A stretch of DNA of 64,000 nt from JAMCYG01 sp027365565 (GTDB lineage Archaea; Micrarchaeota; Micrarchaeia; Micrarchaeales; Micrarchaeaceae), in NCBI GenBank assembly GCA_027365565.1, contig DAHXMI010000006.1:1-64000 (forward strand), in the 5' to 3' direction. The notes below the pieces were generated by a model. It was not told where the DNA came from and ran no database searches. It was given only the letters and a program-made list of their open reading frames with translations. The translations under genes and the position numbers were made by a program. How positions within the stretch are numbered: position 1 is the first letter of the stretch; each line of letters begins with the position of its first letter. Below are positions 15,929-25,386 of this stretch, in pieces.

Positions 15929-18673
15929 CTACAGCGTCCAGTATTTCCTGGTCCTTATGAACCTCTTCTGCTCCTCGAGCAGGTCCAGGAAGAATTTGGT
16001 ATCGCTTTCCCTGAACATGAGCAATGCCCGTGCCGCCGTCTTCGGCCCAATCCCGTAAACCCTGAGCGCTATTGCAGCCCTATAGCCATAAGTGGAGAAC
16101 ATGTCCGCCTCTTTCAGTGCGTCCTTCATGGCCTGGAGGTCGTTTCCATACAGCCTCTTTCCATCAATCCTCTTCTTGACTGCCTTCTCGTACTCCTCGC
16201 TGTAGGTGCACACCATAGGACTGTGGCAGTTCGGGCACGATATGCTCTTCTGTTCCTTGAGCTTATTCAGTTCCCTTGAGAACTTAAAGCCGCAGTACGT
16301 GCACAGCAGGCCTATGTCCTTTCCCATTATTGAGTCTACGAACGAACCTACTATCTCGCTGCTCGGGAGAAGGGGTGAGACAAGCTCCTTGGCATAGTAT
16401 GACGATTCAAGTATCACCTTTGACAGCGGTGATGGTTCATCGAGCACCATCTCCTCTAGCGATATGCTGCCGTTTCCTATGCCTTCAAACATCGATGACA
16501 CCGCATCGGCATTGTAGAAATTGCTCACGGTGTCTCTCACGGCTTCTTCGTATACCGGCGTTCCCTTGTAGAGCCTGACAAGCCTCTTCACAATCGACCT
16601 AGAGAGCGAGGCATCGCGCTCTACTATGCCGAAGACCTTTGCTACATTGACGAACCTATAGCGGAACAGCTCGGTCTCTTCCACCGAGCCAGTGAGCATG
16701 GCCAGTACCGACTTGTGACTCACGGATTTCAGCATGCGAAGCAGGTCGACGTCCCTGCCTATCTCAAGCAGAACCATGTATGGCGATATCTTCGTTATTA
16801 TGCTCCTTCCGGTCCTCGCCATTATCATGTAGGCCAGAAGCCTGCCGAGCGCGGCATTTCCGAGAGTGCCTAGCCCTGTGTGTATTATGCTGTAGTCCTG
16901 GAGCTTCTCCACTACAACCCCCCTCTTACCCACGCCATAGCATTCGGCCTGGGCCTTAGAGAAATCTTCCACCTTCCTTACGAGTTCGCTGCTGATTTCG
17001 ACTGGTCCCTTTCCGAGGCCTGTCGGATGCGCAACCGCTTCAATAACTCCCATTGCAACTTCTGCGCTAACTGGTATGTCCTCTCCCTCCCAATCTGGCA
17101 CGGCCGCATCAACATCTGTTGAAGGCTCAACGCTTACCACATCCTTGTCTATTGATATAATCTTCCATGGCAGGCCCTTTGTCACGAAGACCGATCCCTC
17201 ATCAAGGTTTGCAGTCACAAAGCGCTCATCCAGGCTCGATATTATCTTATTGCTCAGTATGTTCTTTACCACGAACCTCCTTGTGTCCGGTATGACGCTG
17301 AGGTGGTCGTAGTAGTATGCGCGTGTCCTGCTGCCTTTCGTAATTGTCCTGCCGTCAAAACCTATCAGCCTGTGCGATGCCATGAAGTTCAGCAGCTTTG
17401 CAAGCTTGCCCTCATCAATCCCCTTGTAAAGGAACGAGCCATTTACCATCCTTAACAGGGCATCAACACCTATTTCGTCTGTATCGAGAGCCATGCCGCA
17501 GATCTGTGTGCATAGGACGTCGCTGGCTTCACGCTGCATCTTGAACCGTTCGAAACGCTTTGCTATCGCGCGGTCTGCTATGACTGCAGCCTCTATCAGA
17601 TCCATAATAGAAGTTGCTATTACTATGCCGTTGGCCGTTCCAAACCTGCTATGACCGCTTCTTCCAACGCGCTGGGCAAGCCTCAATGCCTGCCTCGGCG
17701 AGCCATATTGTATTACGAGATCGATAGTTCCCACATCTATACCTAGTTCAAGCGAACTGGTTGCAATTATACCCTTTATCGCGCCAGACTTGAACGCGTT
17801 CTCGGTACCTATCCTGTCCTCCTTGTCAAGCGAGCTGTGGTGGACCCGTATGCCGCCGAAGCTCCTCAACCTATCAGCATATATGAGCCTGCTGCCTAAG
17901 CTCTCGACAATCTGCCTTGTATTGGCAAACAGTATGGTGGATTTCGATTTGTCTATGCTGCTGCCTATCCTGCTTATTCTCGCAAGAGAGCTGGCATCAA
18001 GCCCGAACTTCTTCTTCATGGGGTCCAGTTCGGCCCAGGCACCGGTGCGCGGCATCTCTACGCCCACCTTCATGCTCTTGTTTGCAACGTCTTCAGCTAC
18101 CCTAAATTCCCTTCCTGAAAAGAGGTAGTCGCATACCTCATCAACATCTCCTATCGTAGCGCTTATACCTATCCTCTGGAAGCCCGGTGCGATGCGCTCG
18201 AGCCTTTCAAGCGCGAGCGACAGCTGGGCGCCCCTCTTGCTCTGATAGAGCTCGTGTATCTCATCCACTATTACTGCCTTTATGTTGCCCAGCGCCTTTC
18301 CGAGGTACTTGGTAGGCAATATGCTCTGAAGCGTTTCCGGAGTTGTTATTAGGAACATTGGCGCCTTTCTGGCCTGCCTGGCCCTTTCGCTCTGTGTTGT
18401 GTCCCCATGCCTGACAGATACACTTATTTTGTGCTCTCCGCATATCTTCTCGAGCCTGAGTATCAAATCCCTGTTCAGAGCCCTCAGTGGCGTTATATAC
18501 AGCAGCATTATTCCATGCCTGTCTTGTTCAGGCACGCGCGACATGGCGGCAAGTAGTGGTATCACTGCGGCCTCCGTCTTCCCAGAACCTGTGGGTGCAG
18601 TGATCAGGCAGTTGCTGCCGCCAGCAACCATAGGTATTGCTACCTCCTGAACATGTGTGTAGCTCCCGAACAT
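15929..18673 (-). CDS. lhr: Lhr-type DEAD/DEAH-box helicase (aLhr2-like) with Zn finger and HhH tail
   Basis: Superfamily-2 helicase of the large-helicase-related group, linked to repair or RNA-DNA unwinding. Motif I is APTGSGKTEAA, motif II is VDEIHELY, motif III is GISATIG, and motif VI is AQRVGRSGH. The Lhr winged-helix and beta-bundle core follows. The tail has a zinc ribbon (LLCTYCGFKF and SCPNCHSP) and a helix-hairpin-helix (VYGIGPKTAARALLMF). The reading frame runs 13 codons further upstream without ATG, GTG or TTG (only ATA at 18701-18703) and resembles the family's first helix (EVYGSFLRMFG), so the true start may precede 18673. It overlaps the tail of the upstream gene in that case. 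Confidence 0.88.
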   Translation of the reverse strand: MFGSYTHVQEVAIPMVAGGSNCLITAPTGSGKTEAAVIPLLAAMSRVPEQDRHGIMLLYITPLRALNRDLILRLEKICGEHKISVSVRHGDTTQSERARQARKAPMFLITTPETLQSILPTKYLGKALGNIKAVIVDEIHELYQSKRGAQLSLALERLERIAPGFQRIGISATIGDVDEVCDYLFSGREFRVAEDVANKSMKVGVEMPRTGAWAELDPMKKKFGLDASSLARISRIGSSIDKSKSTILFANTRQIVESLGSRLIYADRLRSFGGIRVHHSSLDKEDRIGTENAFKSGAIKGIIATSSLELGIDVGTIDLVIQYGSPRQALRLAQRVGRSGHSRFGTANGIVIATSIMDLIEAAVIADRAIAKRFERFKMQREASDVLCTQICGMALDTDEIGVDALLRMVNGSFLYKGIDEGKLAKLLNFMASHRLIGFDGRTITKGSRTRAYYYDHLSVIPDTRRFVVKNILSNKIISSLDERFVTANLDEGSVFVTKGLPWKIISIDKDVVSVEPSTDVDAAVPDWEGEDIPVSAEVAMGVIEAVAHPTGLGKGPVEISSELVRKVEDFSKAQAECYGVGKRGVVVEKLQDYSIIHTGLGTLGNAALGRLLAYMIMARTGRSIITKISPYMVLLEIGRDVDLLRMLKSVSHKSVLAMLTGSVEETELFRYRFVNVAKVFGIVERDASLSRSIVKRLVRLYKGTPVYEEAVRDTVSNFYNADAVSSMFEGIGNGSISLEEMVLDEPSPLSKVILESSYYAKELVSPLLPSSEIVGSFVDSIMGKDIGLLCTYCGFKFSRELNKLKEQKSISCPNCHSPMVCTYSEEYEKAVKKRIDGKRLYGNDLQAMKDALKEADMFSTYGYRAAIALRVYGIGPKTAARALLMFRESDTKFFLDLLEEQKRFIRTRKYWTL

Positions 18674-18704
18674 CCTAAGGAAAGAGCCGTATACTTCGTC
18701 TATT

Positions 18705-20681
18705 CTATCGCCTTAATCTCCTGCTCCTGTAGGTGTGCAGGGCTATGGCTATAACTACTATCGCAATTCCAAGCAACGGTACGAACGTCACAGGATCAAT
18801 GAACGTTGTTACTATATTCGACCCGTAGCTTGCGGAGACCTGGTGCTTCATGCTCTTGTAGTATATATAGCCGCTAACGTGCCCGTAAGGCACATCTGCA
18901 AATGTTACCATGCCTGTGGGGCCAAGGTAGCCATTGAACGTGGTTCCGTTTTCGAACGTCAGCGAAGCGCTTGCATTAACATTACTTCCAAATTCATCTT
19001 TCGCCTCAACACTGACATTGTACACCTGCGCCTTGAATGGCACTGTGGAAGGTCCTGATATGGTTATGTTGCTGTTTACAGATACTTGTGCTCCTTTATA
19101 CATGACATAATCTATCTCATAAATTCCTGGGAACATGAACGTGCTCCCTGTTGGCAAATTGATACCAGAAACATCCACGCTGGCGGCTGATATCTGATTA
19201 CCATAGATATCCTCAGGTACGAAATCTACTGAGTATTGCTCCCCAAAGGACGCGGCAAGCATAATTGGACCGCTTATGATCGTGGTGAAATTTGCGGCAG
19301 TAGACCCATTGCTCCAATCGCGGAACGTTATCCTTGAGCTGTTCGATGTGTATTCCGTGTAATTGTTTATCCCTATGTGTGCTGTGCTGCCGTTGTCATA
19401 CCAGCCATTGCCTATTACAATTCCACGCGTGGAAGTGACGTTCACCAGATACTGCCTGTCCCATTCCGCATAGACTGTCATCGGCGCCTTCACCGTCGTC
19501 GCCGAGTTTGCAATTATGCCTGCTGTGCTGTTCCAACCGGAGAATAGCACGCGTGCTCCAGTCCCTACGCTTATTTCCTTAGGGTACTCGCTGAGAATCA
19601 GCGGCGCACCGCTGTTATACCAGCCGCTGCCTCCTGAGGTTCCATATTCACTGCTGACATTTACATAATACTGCCTTTGCCACTGCGCATTCTCCGTTAT
19701 ATTGTCCACCATCAGAACGCTCGAGTAGTTTCGAGCGCCGCTGTAAGAGCCGTAACCGCTTCCCGCCCAACCTATGAACTTCTCCCTGGTGGTATTGCTT
19801 ATGTATACGTACTTCGGCGCATCTATGTACTCAACAGAGCTGCCTGAGTAGTTGTTCTCGGAGCTTATATTCCCGTAATCTGATATTACCTGCAGTTTGT
19901 ACCCTATAGACCATAGCTTGCTCTGATTGTTCAACGGAAGTCCGGAACCCACTTCAAAGAAATTCGTGTAACTCCCAACCTCCTCTATGCCGTACGGGTT
20001 CTGCAGCGAAGTATTGCTTCCCTTACCGTACGATATTGTAGAATATGCCACTGGCACCTGTATGAACCCACCATTGAAGAAGTATTTCAGGTTCTTGAAC
20101 ATTACTGGATTCATGTACTGGGAATTGGTGTTTGTGGCAGCGAGTTCCCCTATTGCCGTCGGCGGGTTGGCTCCCGACTGTGCAGTACCAATATCCACAG
20201 ACCCCACATTCTGGCCGTTGAAGTAGAAATTCCAGACCGTTCCTGAGGAATTCATCGCGTATGTGTTGAAACTGCCCTGCGCCCCTGCCGAATCGTTTGG
20301 CCCTATGCTTCCAAGGAACGCGCTTCCGTTGTAATCCTTAGGGAAGTATTCCCAAAACCATGTCGGCACGCCTGCAGCTATGTATGTAGACCCATTGCAG
20401 CCGTTTATGCTGCAGTTAGTAGGGTAGTATCCGCTCTGGTTCTCAACCTCGTATCCCACCTGTACGAAAGCACCATTCGAAAGGCTCTCCCCTACCCAGA
20501 AACCGAACGATCCGTCTGTCACATTCTGGAATGAGGTCTCTATGGTGGCGGCCGCGCCGTAGTTCCCTGAAGAGTTGTATGTGCCAATTGCACCGGTCTG
20601 GAACCAATACTGTGCTCCAGCAATACCTATAAGTAAAGCAAGCATCAGAGGTGCAATTAATGATGCATATAACACTCTCAT
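18705..20681 (-). CDS. Large exported surface protein with repeat domains and C-terminal membrane anchor
   Basis: The N-terminus is a signal peptide (MRVLYASLIAPLMLALL then GAQYW). The body is rich in Asn, Ser, Gly, Thr and Tyr and has dozens of N-X-S/T sites, as expected for an archaeal glycoprotein. The middle has at least two repeats of about 65-70 residues: QRQYYVNVSSEYGT-x-GSGWYNSGAP and DRQYLVNVTSTRGI-x-GNGWYDNGST, similar to bacterial InlB B-repeats. A single membrane helix (FVPLLGIAIVVIAIALH) and an Arg-rich tail close the protein. It is probably an S-layer-associated or adhesion protein; no enzyme domain is seen. The ATG at 20681 was chosen over TTG 20687. Confidence 0.75.
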   Translation of the reverse strand: MRVLYASLIAPLMLALLIGIAGAQYWFQTGAIGTYNSSGNYGAAATIETSFQNVTDGSFGFWVGESLSNGAFVQVGYEVENQSGYYPTNCSINGCNGSTYIAAGVPTWFWEYFPKDYNGSAFLGSIGPNDSAGAQGSFNTYAMNSSGTVWNFYFNGQNVGSVDIGTAQSGANPPTAIGELAATNTNSQYMNPVMFKNLKYFFNGGFIQVPVAYSTISYGKGSNTSLQNPYGIEEVGSYTNFFEVGSGLPLNNQSKLWSIGYKLQVISDYGNISSENNYSGSSVEYIDAPKYVYISNTTREKFIGWAGSGYGSYSGARNYSSVLMVDNITENAQWQRQYYVNVSSEYGTSGGSGWYNSGAPLILSEYPKEISVGTGARVLFSGWNSTAGIIANSATTVKAPMTVYAEWDRQYLVNVTSTRGIVIGNGWYDNGSTAHIGINNYTEYTSNSSRITFRDWSNGSTAANFTTIISGPIMLAASFGEQYSVDFVPEDIYGNQISAASVDVSGINLPTGSTFMFPGIYEIDYVMYKGAQVSVNSNITISGPSTVPFKAQVYNVSVEAKDEFGSNVNASASLTFENGTTFNGYLGPTGMVTFADVPYGHVSGYIYYKSMKHQVSASYGSNIVTTFIDPVTFVPLLGIAIVVIAIALHTYRSRRLRR

Positions 20682-20718
20682 TTGCAACAGCCTGTAGTCA
20701 AAGAATGGCTCCTAATCC

Positions 20719-21480
20719 TTATATTCTTTCATATTCGAGGCCGATTGCCTCCAGCGCGTCGATTACGGCCTTCCTTTCCTCAGCTCTGAGGCTTTTCCAT
20801 TCGATTGCAGCAAAGTCGGGCTTCACCGTTGACATGTTTATTGCTTTCTGGAGCATGTCGGTGTTGTTTACATTATATCTAGACATTATGTAAGAGAAAG
20901 CCGTCTCGTTTTCTAGCGCCATCTTTGTGAACTTCACAGGGTAATGTAGTCCGCCTATGCCTATCGCTATCCTGGGCTTCCTTACATCAGCATCTATAAT
21001 GGACTTGCGTATGGCCTTGGCCAGCACCTCTGCATAGCTCCTGTTTCCAATGGTTGTCTCATTCCCGCCAACTTCTACAAAAAGACAGGGTAGGTCTATT
21101 GTCGGCCCATGGTGCGTAGCCTCGTAAGTTACCGCTACCTCATCGTATGTGTTCACATCCCTTATTGCGACTAGGAGTTTCCACATCGCTATCGGATCTG
21201 ACCTGCAAAGCGTTTTAGGCTTTCCACCACGGTCGGCACTATCGCCCCAGTTCCCGCACGAATGCACCGTAAACGACGCTACTCCTTTGGCGCTGGAGTG
21301 TTTGCTTATGAACATCACTAGTTCTGCGCCATCGAGTTTGCTGCTGTTGGAATAAATTGGAGCTTCATCCAACTTAACTATCCTAAACATGCCGTGCGAC
21401 ATGCCGTCCTCGTGCGACTCAAGCCACTCCACTGTATTGTTGCCCACAGGATCTTTGTCATAGTATGCTAGCGTTATCAT
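20719..21480 (-). CDS. dtdA: D-aminoacyl-tRNA deacylase, archaeal type (DTD2)
   Basis: Removes D-amino acids wrongly loaded on tRNA. Family motifs are FISKHSSAKGV, FTVHSCGNWG, VTYEATHHGP and IGIGGLHYP, with the acidic residue in CLFVEVGG. 253 aa is typical for the archaeal/plant DTD2 family. Its ATG at 21480 is divergent from nuoA. A TTTATAA-type element near 21502-21508 lies at leaderless distance. Confidence 0.92.
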   Translation of the reverse strand: MITLAYYDKDPVGNNTVEWLESHEDGMSHGMFRIVKLDEAPIYSNSSKLDGAELVMFISKHSSAKGVASFTVHSCGNWGDSADRGGKPKTLCRSDPIAMWKLLVAIRDVNTYDEVAVTYEATHHGPTIDLPCLFVEVGGNETTIGNRSYAEVLAKAIRKSIIDADVRKPRIAIGIGGLHYPVKFTKMALENETAFSYIMSRYNVNNTDMLQKAINMSTVKPDFAAIEWKSLRAEERKAVIDALEAIGLEYERI

Positions 21481-21551
21481 ATTTCAAAATGCACCTTTCG
21501 GTTTTATAATGATTGCATGTAATTTCCTATTGTCGTTAGCGCGGTGTGCTG

Positions 21552-21908
21552 ATGTTGTACAATTACATAGCCCTTGGATTGCTGCTTCTTTTCGGTCTAG
21601 GATTTCCAGGGGGGCTGCTGCTGGCATCGAAGCTGATAGGTAGGAAGCCAGTATCAAATGCAGTGAAGAACGCCCCCTATGAGAGCGGCGAAACCACAGT
21701 CGGAAGCAGCATGGACATAGACAACGAGTACCTGCCGTACTACATGCTGTTCCTCCCATTCGAGCTCACTATCGCGATACTGCTGATATGGGCATCGGTG
21801 TCCAACAAGACAGGATTTGCGACAGGACTACTGGTAATAGCACTCGCATTTGCCGCAATGTCAATATCGCTGGTTGGGTACAAGGTAGCTAGTGATAAAC
21901 ATGTCTGA
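21552..21908 (+). CDS. nuoA: NADH-quinone oxidoreductase subunit A
   Basis: Small membrane subunit of complex I with three helices. The signature NAPYESGETTVGSS is present between helices 1 and 2, and FLPFELTIAILLIW in helix 2 carries the conserved acidic residue. It is 118 aa. A GTG at 21546 is an alternative start; GGTG lies just before the ATG. First gene of nuoABCD; its end overlaps nuoB by 8 nt. Confidence 0.9.
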   Translation: MLYNYIALGLLLLFGLGFPGGLLLASKLIGRKPVSNAVKNAPYESGETTVGSSMDIDNEYLPYYMLFLPFELTIAILLIWASVSNKTGFATGLLVIALAFAAMSISLVGYKVASDKHV

Positions 21909-22533
21909 CACGCCATATTCAGAAGAGGAGTTCCTCAACGCAGAGGAGAAGATGAGTCAGCTGACTGTGCAGTCGCTAAAGAGCTACAAGGTACCGCCAA
22001 ATGCACTATTCACGAGGCTAAGCGATGTCACGAAGCTACTTTCAAAGAATATCATCAAATGGGGAAGGGCGAATTCCCTGTGGCCTGCGCAGTTCGGCCT
22101 CGCATGCTGCGGGATAGAGCTCATGGCGTTCGGTGCATCGCAGGTCGACGCCGAAAGGAAGGGGTACCTGCTGTTCAGGTCCACGCCAAGGCAGAATGAC
22201 GTTATGATAGTTGCCGGCTGGGTCACAAAGTCAATGGCCCCAAGAGTTAAGAGGTTCTACGACCAGATGACGTCGCCGAAGTACGTCATAGCGTACGGTG
22301 AATGTGCGACTTCCGGTGGCCCATGGTGGGAGAGCTATAACATAATACAAGGGATAGACCAGGTGCTACCTGTCGATGTGTATGTAGTGGGGTGCCCGCC
22401 GCAGCCGGAGAACCTTTTCGCCGCGATGATGAAGCTGCAGGACAAAGTAGGTGGTAAGACTGTCGGAGATAGAGAAAGAAGCATTGCTGAGGAAATTGGG
22501 AGGGATGAAGGCGAAGGGATTCAGCTACCTTAA
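21901..22533 (+). CDS. nuoB: NADH-quinone oxidoreductase subunit B
   Basis: Carries Fe-S cluster N2, the last cluster before quinone. Ligands are visible: FGLACCGIELM (paired Cys), YGECATSGGPWW, and VVGCPPQPENLF. 211 aa. The C-terminal about 25 residues after KLQDKVGG overlap the start of nuoC by 83 nt in another frame, a long overlap for this pair. Confidence 0.93.
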   Translation: MSDTPYSEEEFLNAEEKMSQLTVQSLKSYKVPPNALFTRLSDVTKLLSKNIIKWGRANSLWPAQFGLACCGIELMAFGASQVDAERKGYLLFRSTPRQNDVMIVAGWVTKSMAPRVKRFYDQMTSPKYVIAYGECATSGGPWWESYNIIQGIDQVLPVDVYVVGCPPQPENLFAAMMKLQDKVGGKTVGDRERSIAEEIGRDEGEGIQLP

Positions 22534-22873
22534 GAAGATAACCGCAGTAGACCGCGGCGATAGTCTTGAGGTCGTGTACATCATTTTCAACTTCTCCACG
22601 AACGAGGAGGATGTGGTCAGCGTGAAGCTCCCTGCCAAGAATCCTGAAATAGACAGCGTCATGGGGCTGTTCACCTCTGCCGACTGGTACGAAAGGGAAA
22701 TGTATGAAATGTTCGGCATATCGATAGGTGGGAGGAAGGTGAAGAGACTACTGCTAGAGGAGTGGAACAGCGGCAAATACCCACTCAGGAAAGATTTCAC
22801 GTGGGGCTCAAATTACAGGAATGATGATGGCAAAAAGGACAATGGGGATAACAAACCGAAAAGGGCTGTCTAA
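22451..22873 (+). CDS. nuoC: NADH-quinone oxidoreductase subunit C
   Basis: The 30-kDa peripheral subunit of complex I. The N-terminal part has GFSYLKKITAVDRGD, and the family signature lies at ADWYEREMYEMFGI, followed by RLLLEEWNSGKYPLRKDF. A GTG at 22451 gives 140 aa and includes a plausible first helix; an internal ATG at 22505 would still keep the core but lose it. Its stop overlaps the nuoD start by one base (TAATG), so the genes are translationally coupled. Confidence 0.9.
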   Translation: MVRLSEIEKEALLRKLGGMKAKGFSYLKKITAVDRGDSLEVVYIIFNFSTNEEDVVSVKLPAKNPEIDSVMGLFTSADWYEREMYEMFGISIGGRKVKRLLLEEWNSGKYPLRKDFTWGSNYRNDDGKKDNGDNKPKRAV

Positions 22874-23970
22874 TGGCGATCATGAGGATAAATGTGGGGC
22901 CAATACATCCTAGCACGCACGGCGTGCTGAGGCTTGTCGTTGACGTCGACGGAGATACAGTGAAGAGGGTTGAGCCCCACATAGGCTTCCTGCACAGGGG
23001 TGTTGAGAAGCTGATGGAGAACAGGATGTACATGCAGAGCCCTTCTTACACGGAGAAGCTGGATTACGTAGCCTCTTTCAGCTGGGACGAACTGTACGTA
23101 TCGGCAGTCGAGCTCGCAGTAGGCAAGGAGGTGAAAGAGGCGGCCCAAATCGCCAGAGTAGTTATGCTGGAGTTCCAGAGGATAGCAAGCCACCTGATAT
23201 GGCTGGGAACACAATGCAACGAACTTGGTCAGATGTTCACGATGTTCATGTGGTGCATGAGGGAAAGGCAAGAAGTGTTGAAACTACTTGAAGACATAGC
23301 TGGCACAAGGATGTTCTACGTGAACCTAAGGTTGGGCGGGCTCAACAGGCAATTGCCGAGCGACTTTGTCGATAGGGCGTACAAGCTCACAGACTATCTC
23401 GAGCAGCACTTCCTGCAATATCCTGATATCACGGAGGGCGACCCTATATTCATGGAAAGAATGAAGGGTGTCGGAGTGCTGGACAAAGACGCCGCAATAG
23501 ACTACGGCGTGTCAGGCCCCGTGCTCAGGGGTTCGGGCGTGGAATATGATATAAGAAAGAGCATGCCGTACTATGTGTACGACAAGATGAAGTTCACTGT
23601 TCCAACTGGCACGAAAGGGGATAACTTCGACAGGTACAGGGTCAGGTACCGCGAGATGCTGGAGAGCATCAAGATAATAAGGCAGGCATTGCAGATTATG
23701 CCTAAGGATCCGGATGTGCTGGGCCTTCCTATAAAGCTCATAGGTCCGCCGGCGAAGCCGGATACAGTAATAAGCCACAGAGAGCTCCCGAAAGGCGAAG
23801 GCATAGTATACATGGTCCCAGACAAGCAGAAGCCCTACAGGGTATCGCTGAGATCCCCGGCTTTCATCAACCTCTCAGTACTGCCTAAGATCGCCCAGGG
23901 TGCTAAGTTCGCCGACCTTGTCGTCATCTCCGGCTCGCTCGACCTTGTCATGGGTGAGATAGACAGGTAG
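22873..23970 (+). CDS. nuoD: NADH-quinone oxidoreductase subunit D
   Basis: The 49-kDa subunit lining the quinone pocket. NVGPIHPSTHGVLRL holds the conserved His of the quinone site; PHIGFLHRGVEKL and NELGQMF are also typical, and the C-terminus ends with the family sequence VISGSLDLVMGEIDR. 365 aa, normal to slightly short. NuoE/F/G (NADH module) and NuoH to N (membrane arm) are not found in this window, so whether a full complex exists must be read elsewhere in the genome. Confidence 0.94.
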   Translation: MAIMRINVGPIHPSTHGVLRLVVDVDGDTVKRVEPHIGFLHRGVEKLMENRMYMQSPSYTEKLDYVASFSWDELYVSAVELAVGKEVKEAAQIARVVMLEFQRIASHLIWLGTQCNELGQMFTMFMWCMRERQEVLKLLEDIAGTRMFYVNLRLGGLNRQLPSDFVDRAYKLTDYLEQHFLQYPDITEGDPIFMERMKGVGVLDKDAAIDYGVSGPVLRGSGVEYDIRKSMPYYVYDKMKFTVPTGTKGDNFDRYRVRYREMLESIKIIRQALQIMPKDPDVLGLPIKLIGPPAKPDTVISHRELPKGEGIVYMVPDKQKPYRVSLRSPAFINLSVLPKIAQGAKFADLVVISGSLDLVMGEIDR

Positions 23971-24022
23971 TGAAAGGAAGCATTTTAAGAGGTCAGGACA
24001 AATAGTATGAATAAGTGATTTT

Positions 24023-24382
24023 ATGGAGCAAGAAGAGCTCAACAAGATGGCGGGAGAGTACCAGATAGTACAGGAGCAGCTGCAGTCGGTCTCTATACAG
24101 ATGGAGCAGTTCAAGACGAGGCAGATCGAGTACAAGGAAGCGCTTGAAGAAACCGAGAAGGCAAGTGGCACGATATATAAGAGCGTCGGGGGCTTTTTCA
24201 TAGAAGTGTCGAAGGAGGATGCGCTAAAGGATATAAAGGACAAGCAGGAGTTCACCGAGATGCGCCTGAAGTCCATAGAGAAGCAGTATTCAGACCTTAC
24301 CGCGAAAGAGAAAGATATGCGAACTAAGCTTTCGAGCGCAATAGGAGAGGCGCAGGGCGGGAAGCCAGGCAATGGTGCATGA
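24023..24382 (+). CDS. pfdB: Prefoldin subunit beta
   Basis: Hexameric jellyfish-shaped chaperone that hands unfolded proteins to the thermosome. 119 aa with two long coiled-coil helices joined by the short beta part (GTIYKSVGGFFIEVSKEDAL), the usual prefoldin-beta layout. A Gly-rich tail ends it. Its stop overlaps the start of the DHH gene (ATGA). Confidence 0.9.
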   Translation: MEQEELNKMAGEYQIVQEQLQSVSIQMEQFKTRQIEYKEALEETEKASGTIYKSVGGFFIEVSKEDALKDIKDKQEFTEMRLKSIEKQYSDLTAKEKDMRTKLSSAIGEAQGGKPGNGA

Positions 24383-25386
24383 ACAGCATAGGCATGAGGG
24401 AAGCAGCTTCGCTCCTGAAAGATGCCAAGGACAAGAAGGTAATGATAACCTTCCACTCAATAGGTGACACTGATTCTGTAGCCGCGGCAGTAATCCTATC
24501 GGGCATGTTGAAGAACAGCCAGATATCCACACCTGATACAATAACACATAACGCATCCAACACCTTGAAGAAACTTGGCAGGAGCGGGAGTTTCCCGAAT
24601 TCGTTCATAGGCGATGCAGAACTGGTCGTGCTTGTCGATGTCAATAACTTCGAGGGCTGCGGCCCATTCGAGGAACGGCTCAAGGGGTTCAGGCGCGACA
24701 TGCTTGTAATCGATCACCATGCAAAGAATGAGATACAGGGCACTTCCGTATATGCATTCGATGACGAAAGCTACAACTCTACTTCTAGCATGGTGTACGA
24801 GCTTGTGAAGGAGCTTGGTGAAGACATCTCCTCTACGAATGCAAAGTTGCTGGCCCTGGGCATACTTTCAGATTCGGCAGGCTTCAAGAACGCATCATAT
24901 CAGACATTCTATCAACTCGCCGAGCTTTTTCAGCAGGCAGGAACCAGCTACATCGAGCTCCAAGAGGAATTCTACAAAGAGCCGCTGCCTGAGCGCAGAC
25001 TTGAAGTGCTATCCGACATGTGTCATTCAGAATCCAATGTTCACAGCGGAATGCTATTCATCTGCGGTGCGGCGCACGGCCATGCAGGTGACGTCGCAGA
25101 CGCAGCTATAGACATTGGCGCAGACGTGTCAATATTCTATTCCGAGAACGAGAATGAGGTGGCTTTCTCAGCCAGGCTGCGCCCCACCTTCGACGAGAAG
25201 TATTCGCTCCATCTTGGAGTCATAATGAAGAAGGCCGCAAATATAATAGGCGGCAGCGGAGGGGGTCATCCATGTGCAGGCGGGGCGTACGGGCCGAAGA
25301 AGGATAAGGCAGATGAATTTCTGCAGGAACTCATAACACAAATATCAAAAAGGATCGCCGAGAGCCATGCAGGGGCAATGAAATGA
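24379..25386 (+). CDS. DHH-family phosphoesterase (RecJ/NrnA-like)
   Basis: DHH motifs are ITFHSIGDTDSVAAAV, LVVLVDVNN and LVIDHHAKN; the C-terminal DHHA1 domain shows GGSGGGHPCAGGAYG. 335 aa matches single-stranded exonuclease or oligonucleotide/cyclic-dinucleotide phosphodiesterase relatives. The substrate cannot be fixed. It is translationally coupled to prefoldin upstream and overlaps the Mre11-like gene by 4 nt (ATGA), so the two nucleases are co-expressed. Confidence 0.85.
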   Translation: MNSIGMREAASLLKDAKDKKVMITFHSIGDTDSVAAAVILSGMLKNSQISTPDTITHNASNTLKKLGRSGSFPNSFIGDAELVVLVDVNNFEGCGPFEERLKGFRRDMLVIDHHAKNEIQGTSVYAFDDESYNSTSSMVYELVKELGEDISSTNAKLLALGILSDSAGFKNASYQTFYQLAELFQQAGTSYIELQEEFYKEPLPERRLEVLSDMCHSESNVHSGMLFICGAAHGHAGDVADAAIDIGADVSIFYSENENEVAFSARLRPTFDEKYSLHLGVIMKKAANIIGGSGGGHPCAGGAYGPKKDKADEFLQELITQISKRIAESHAGAMK

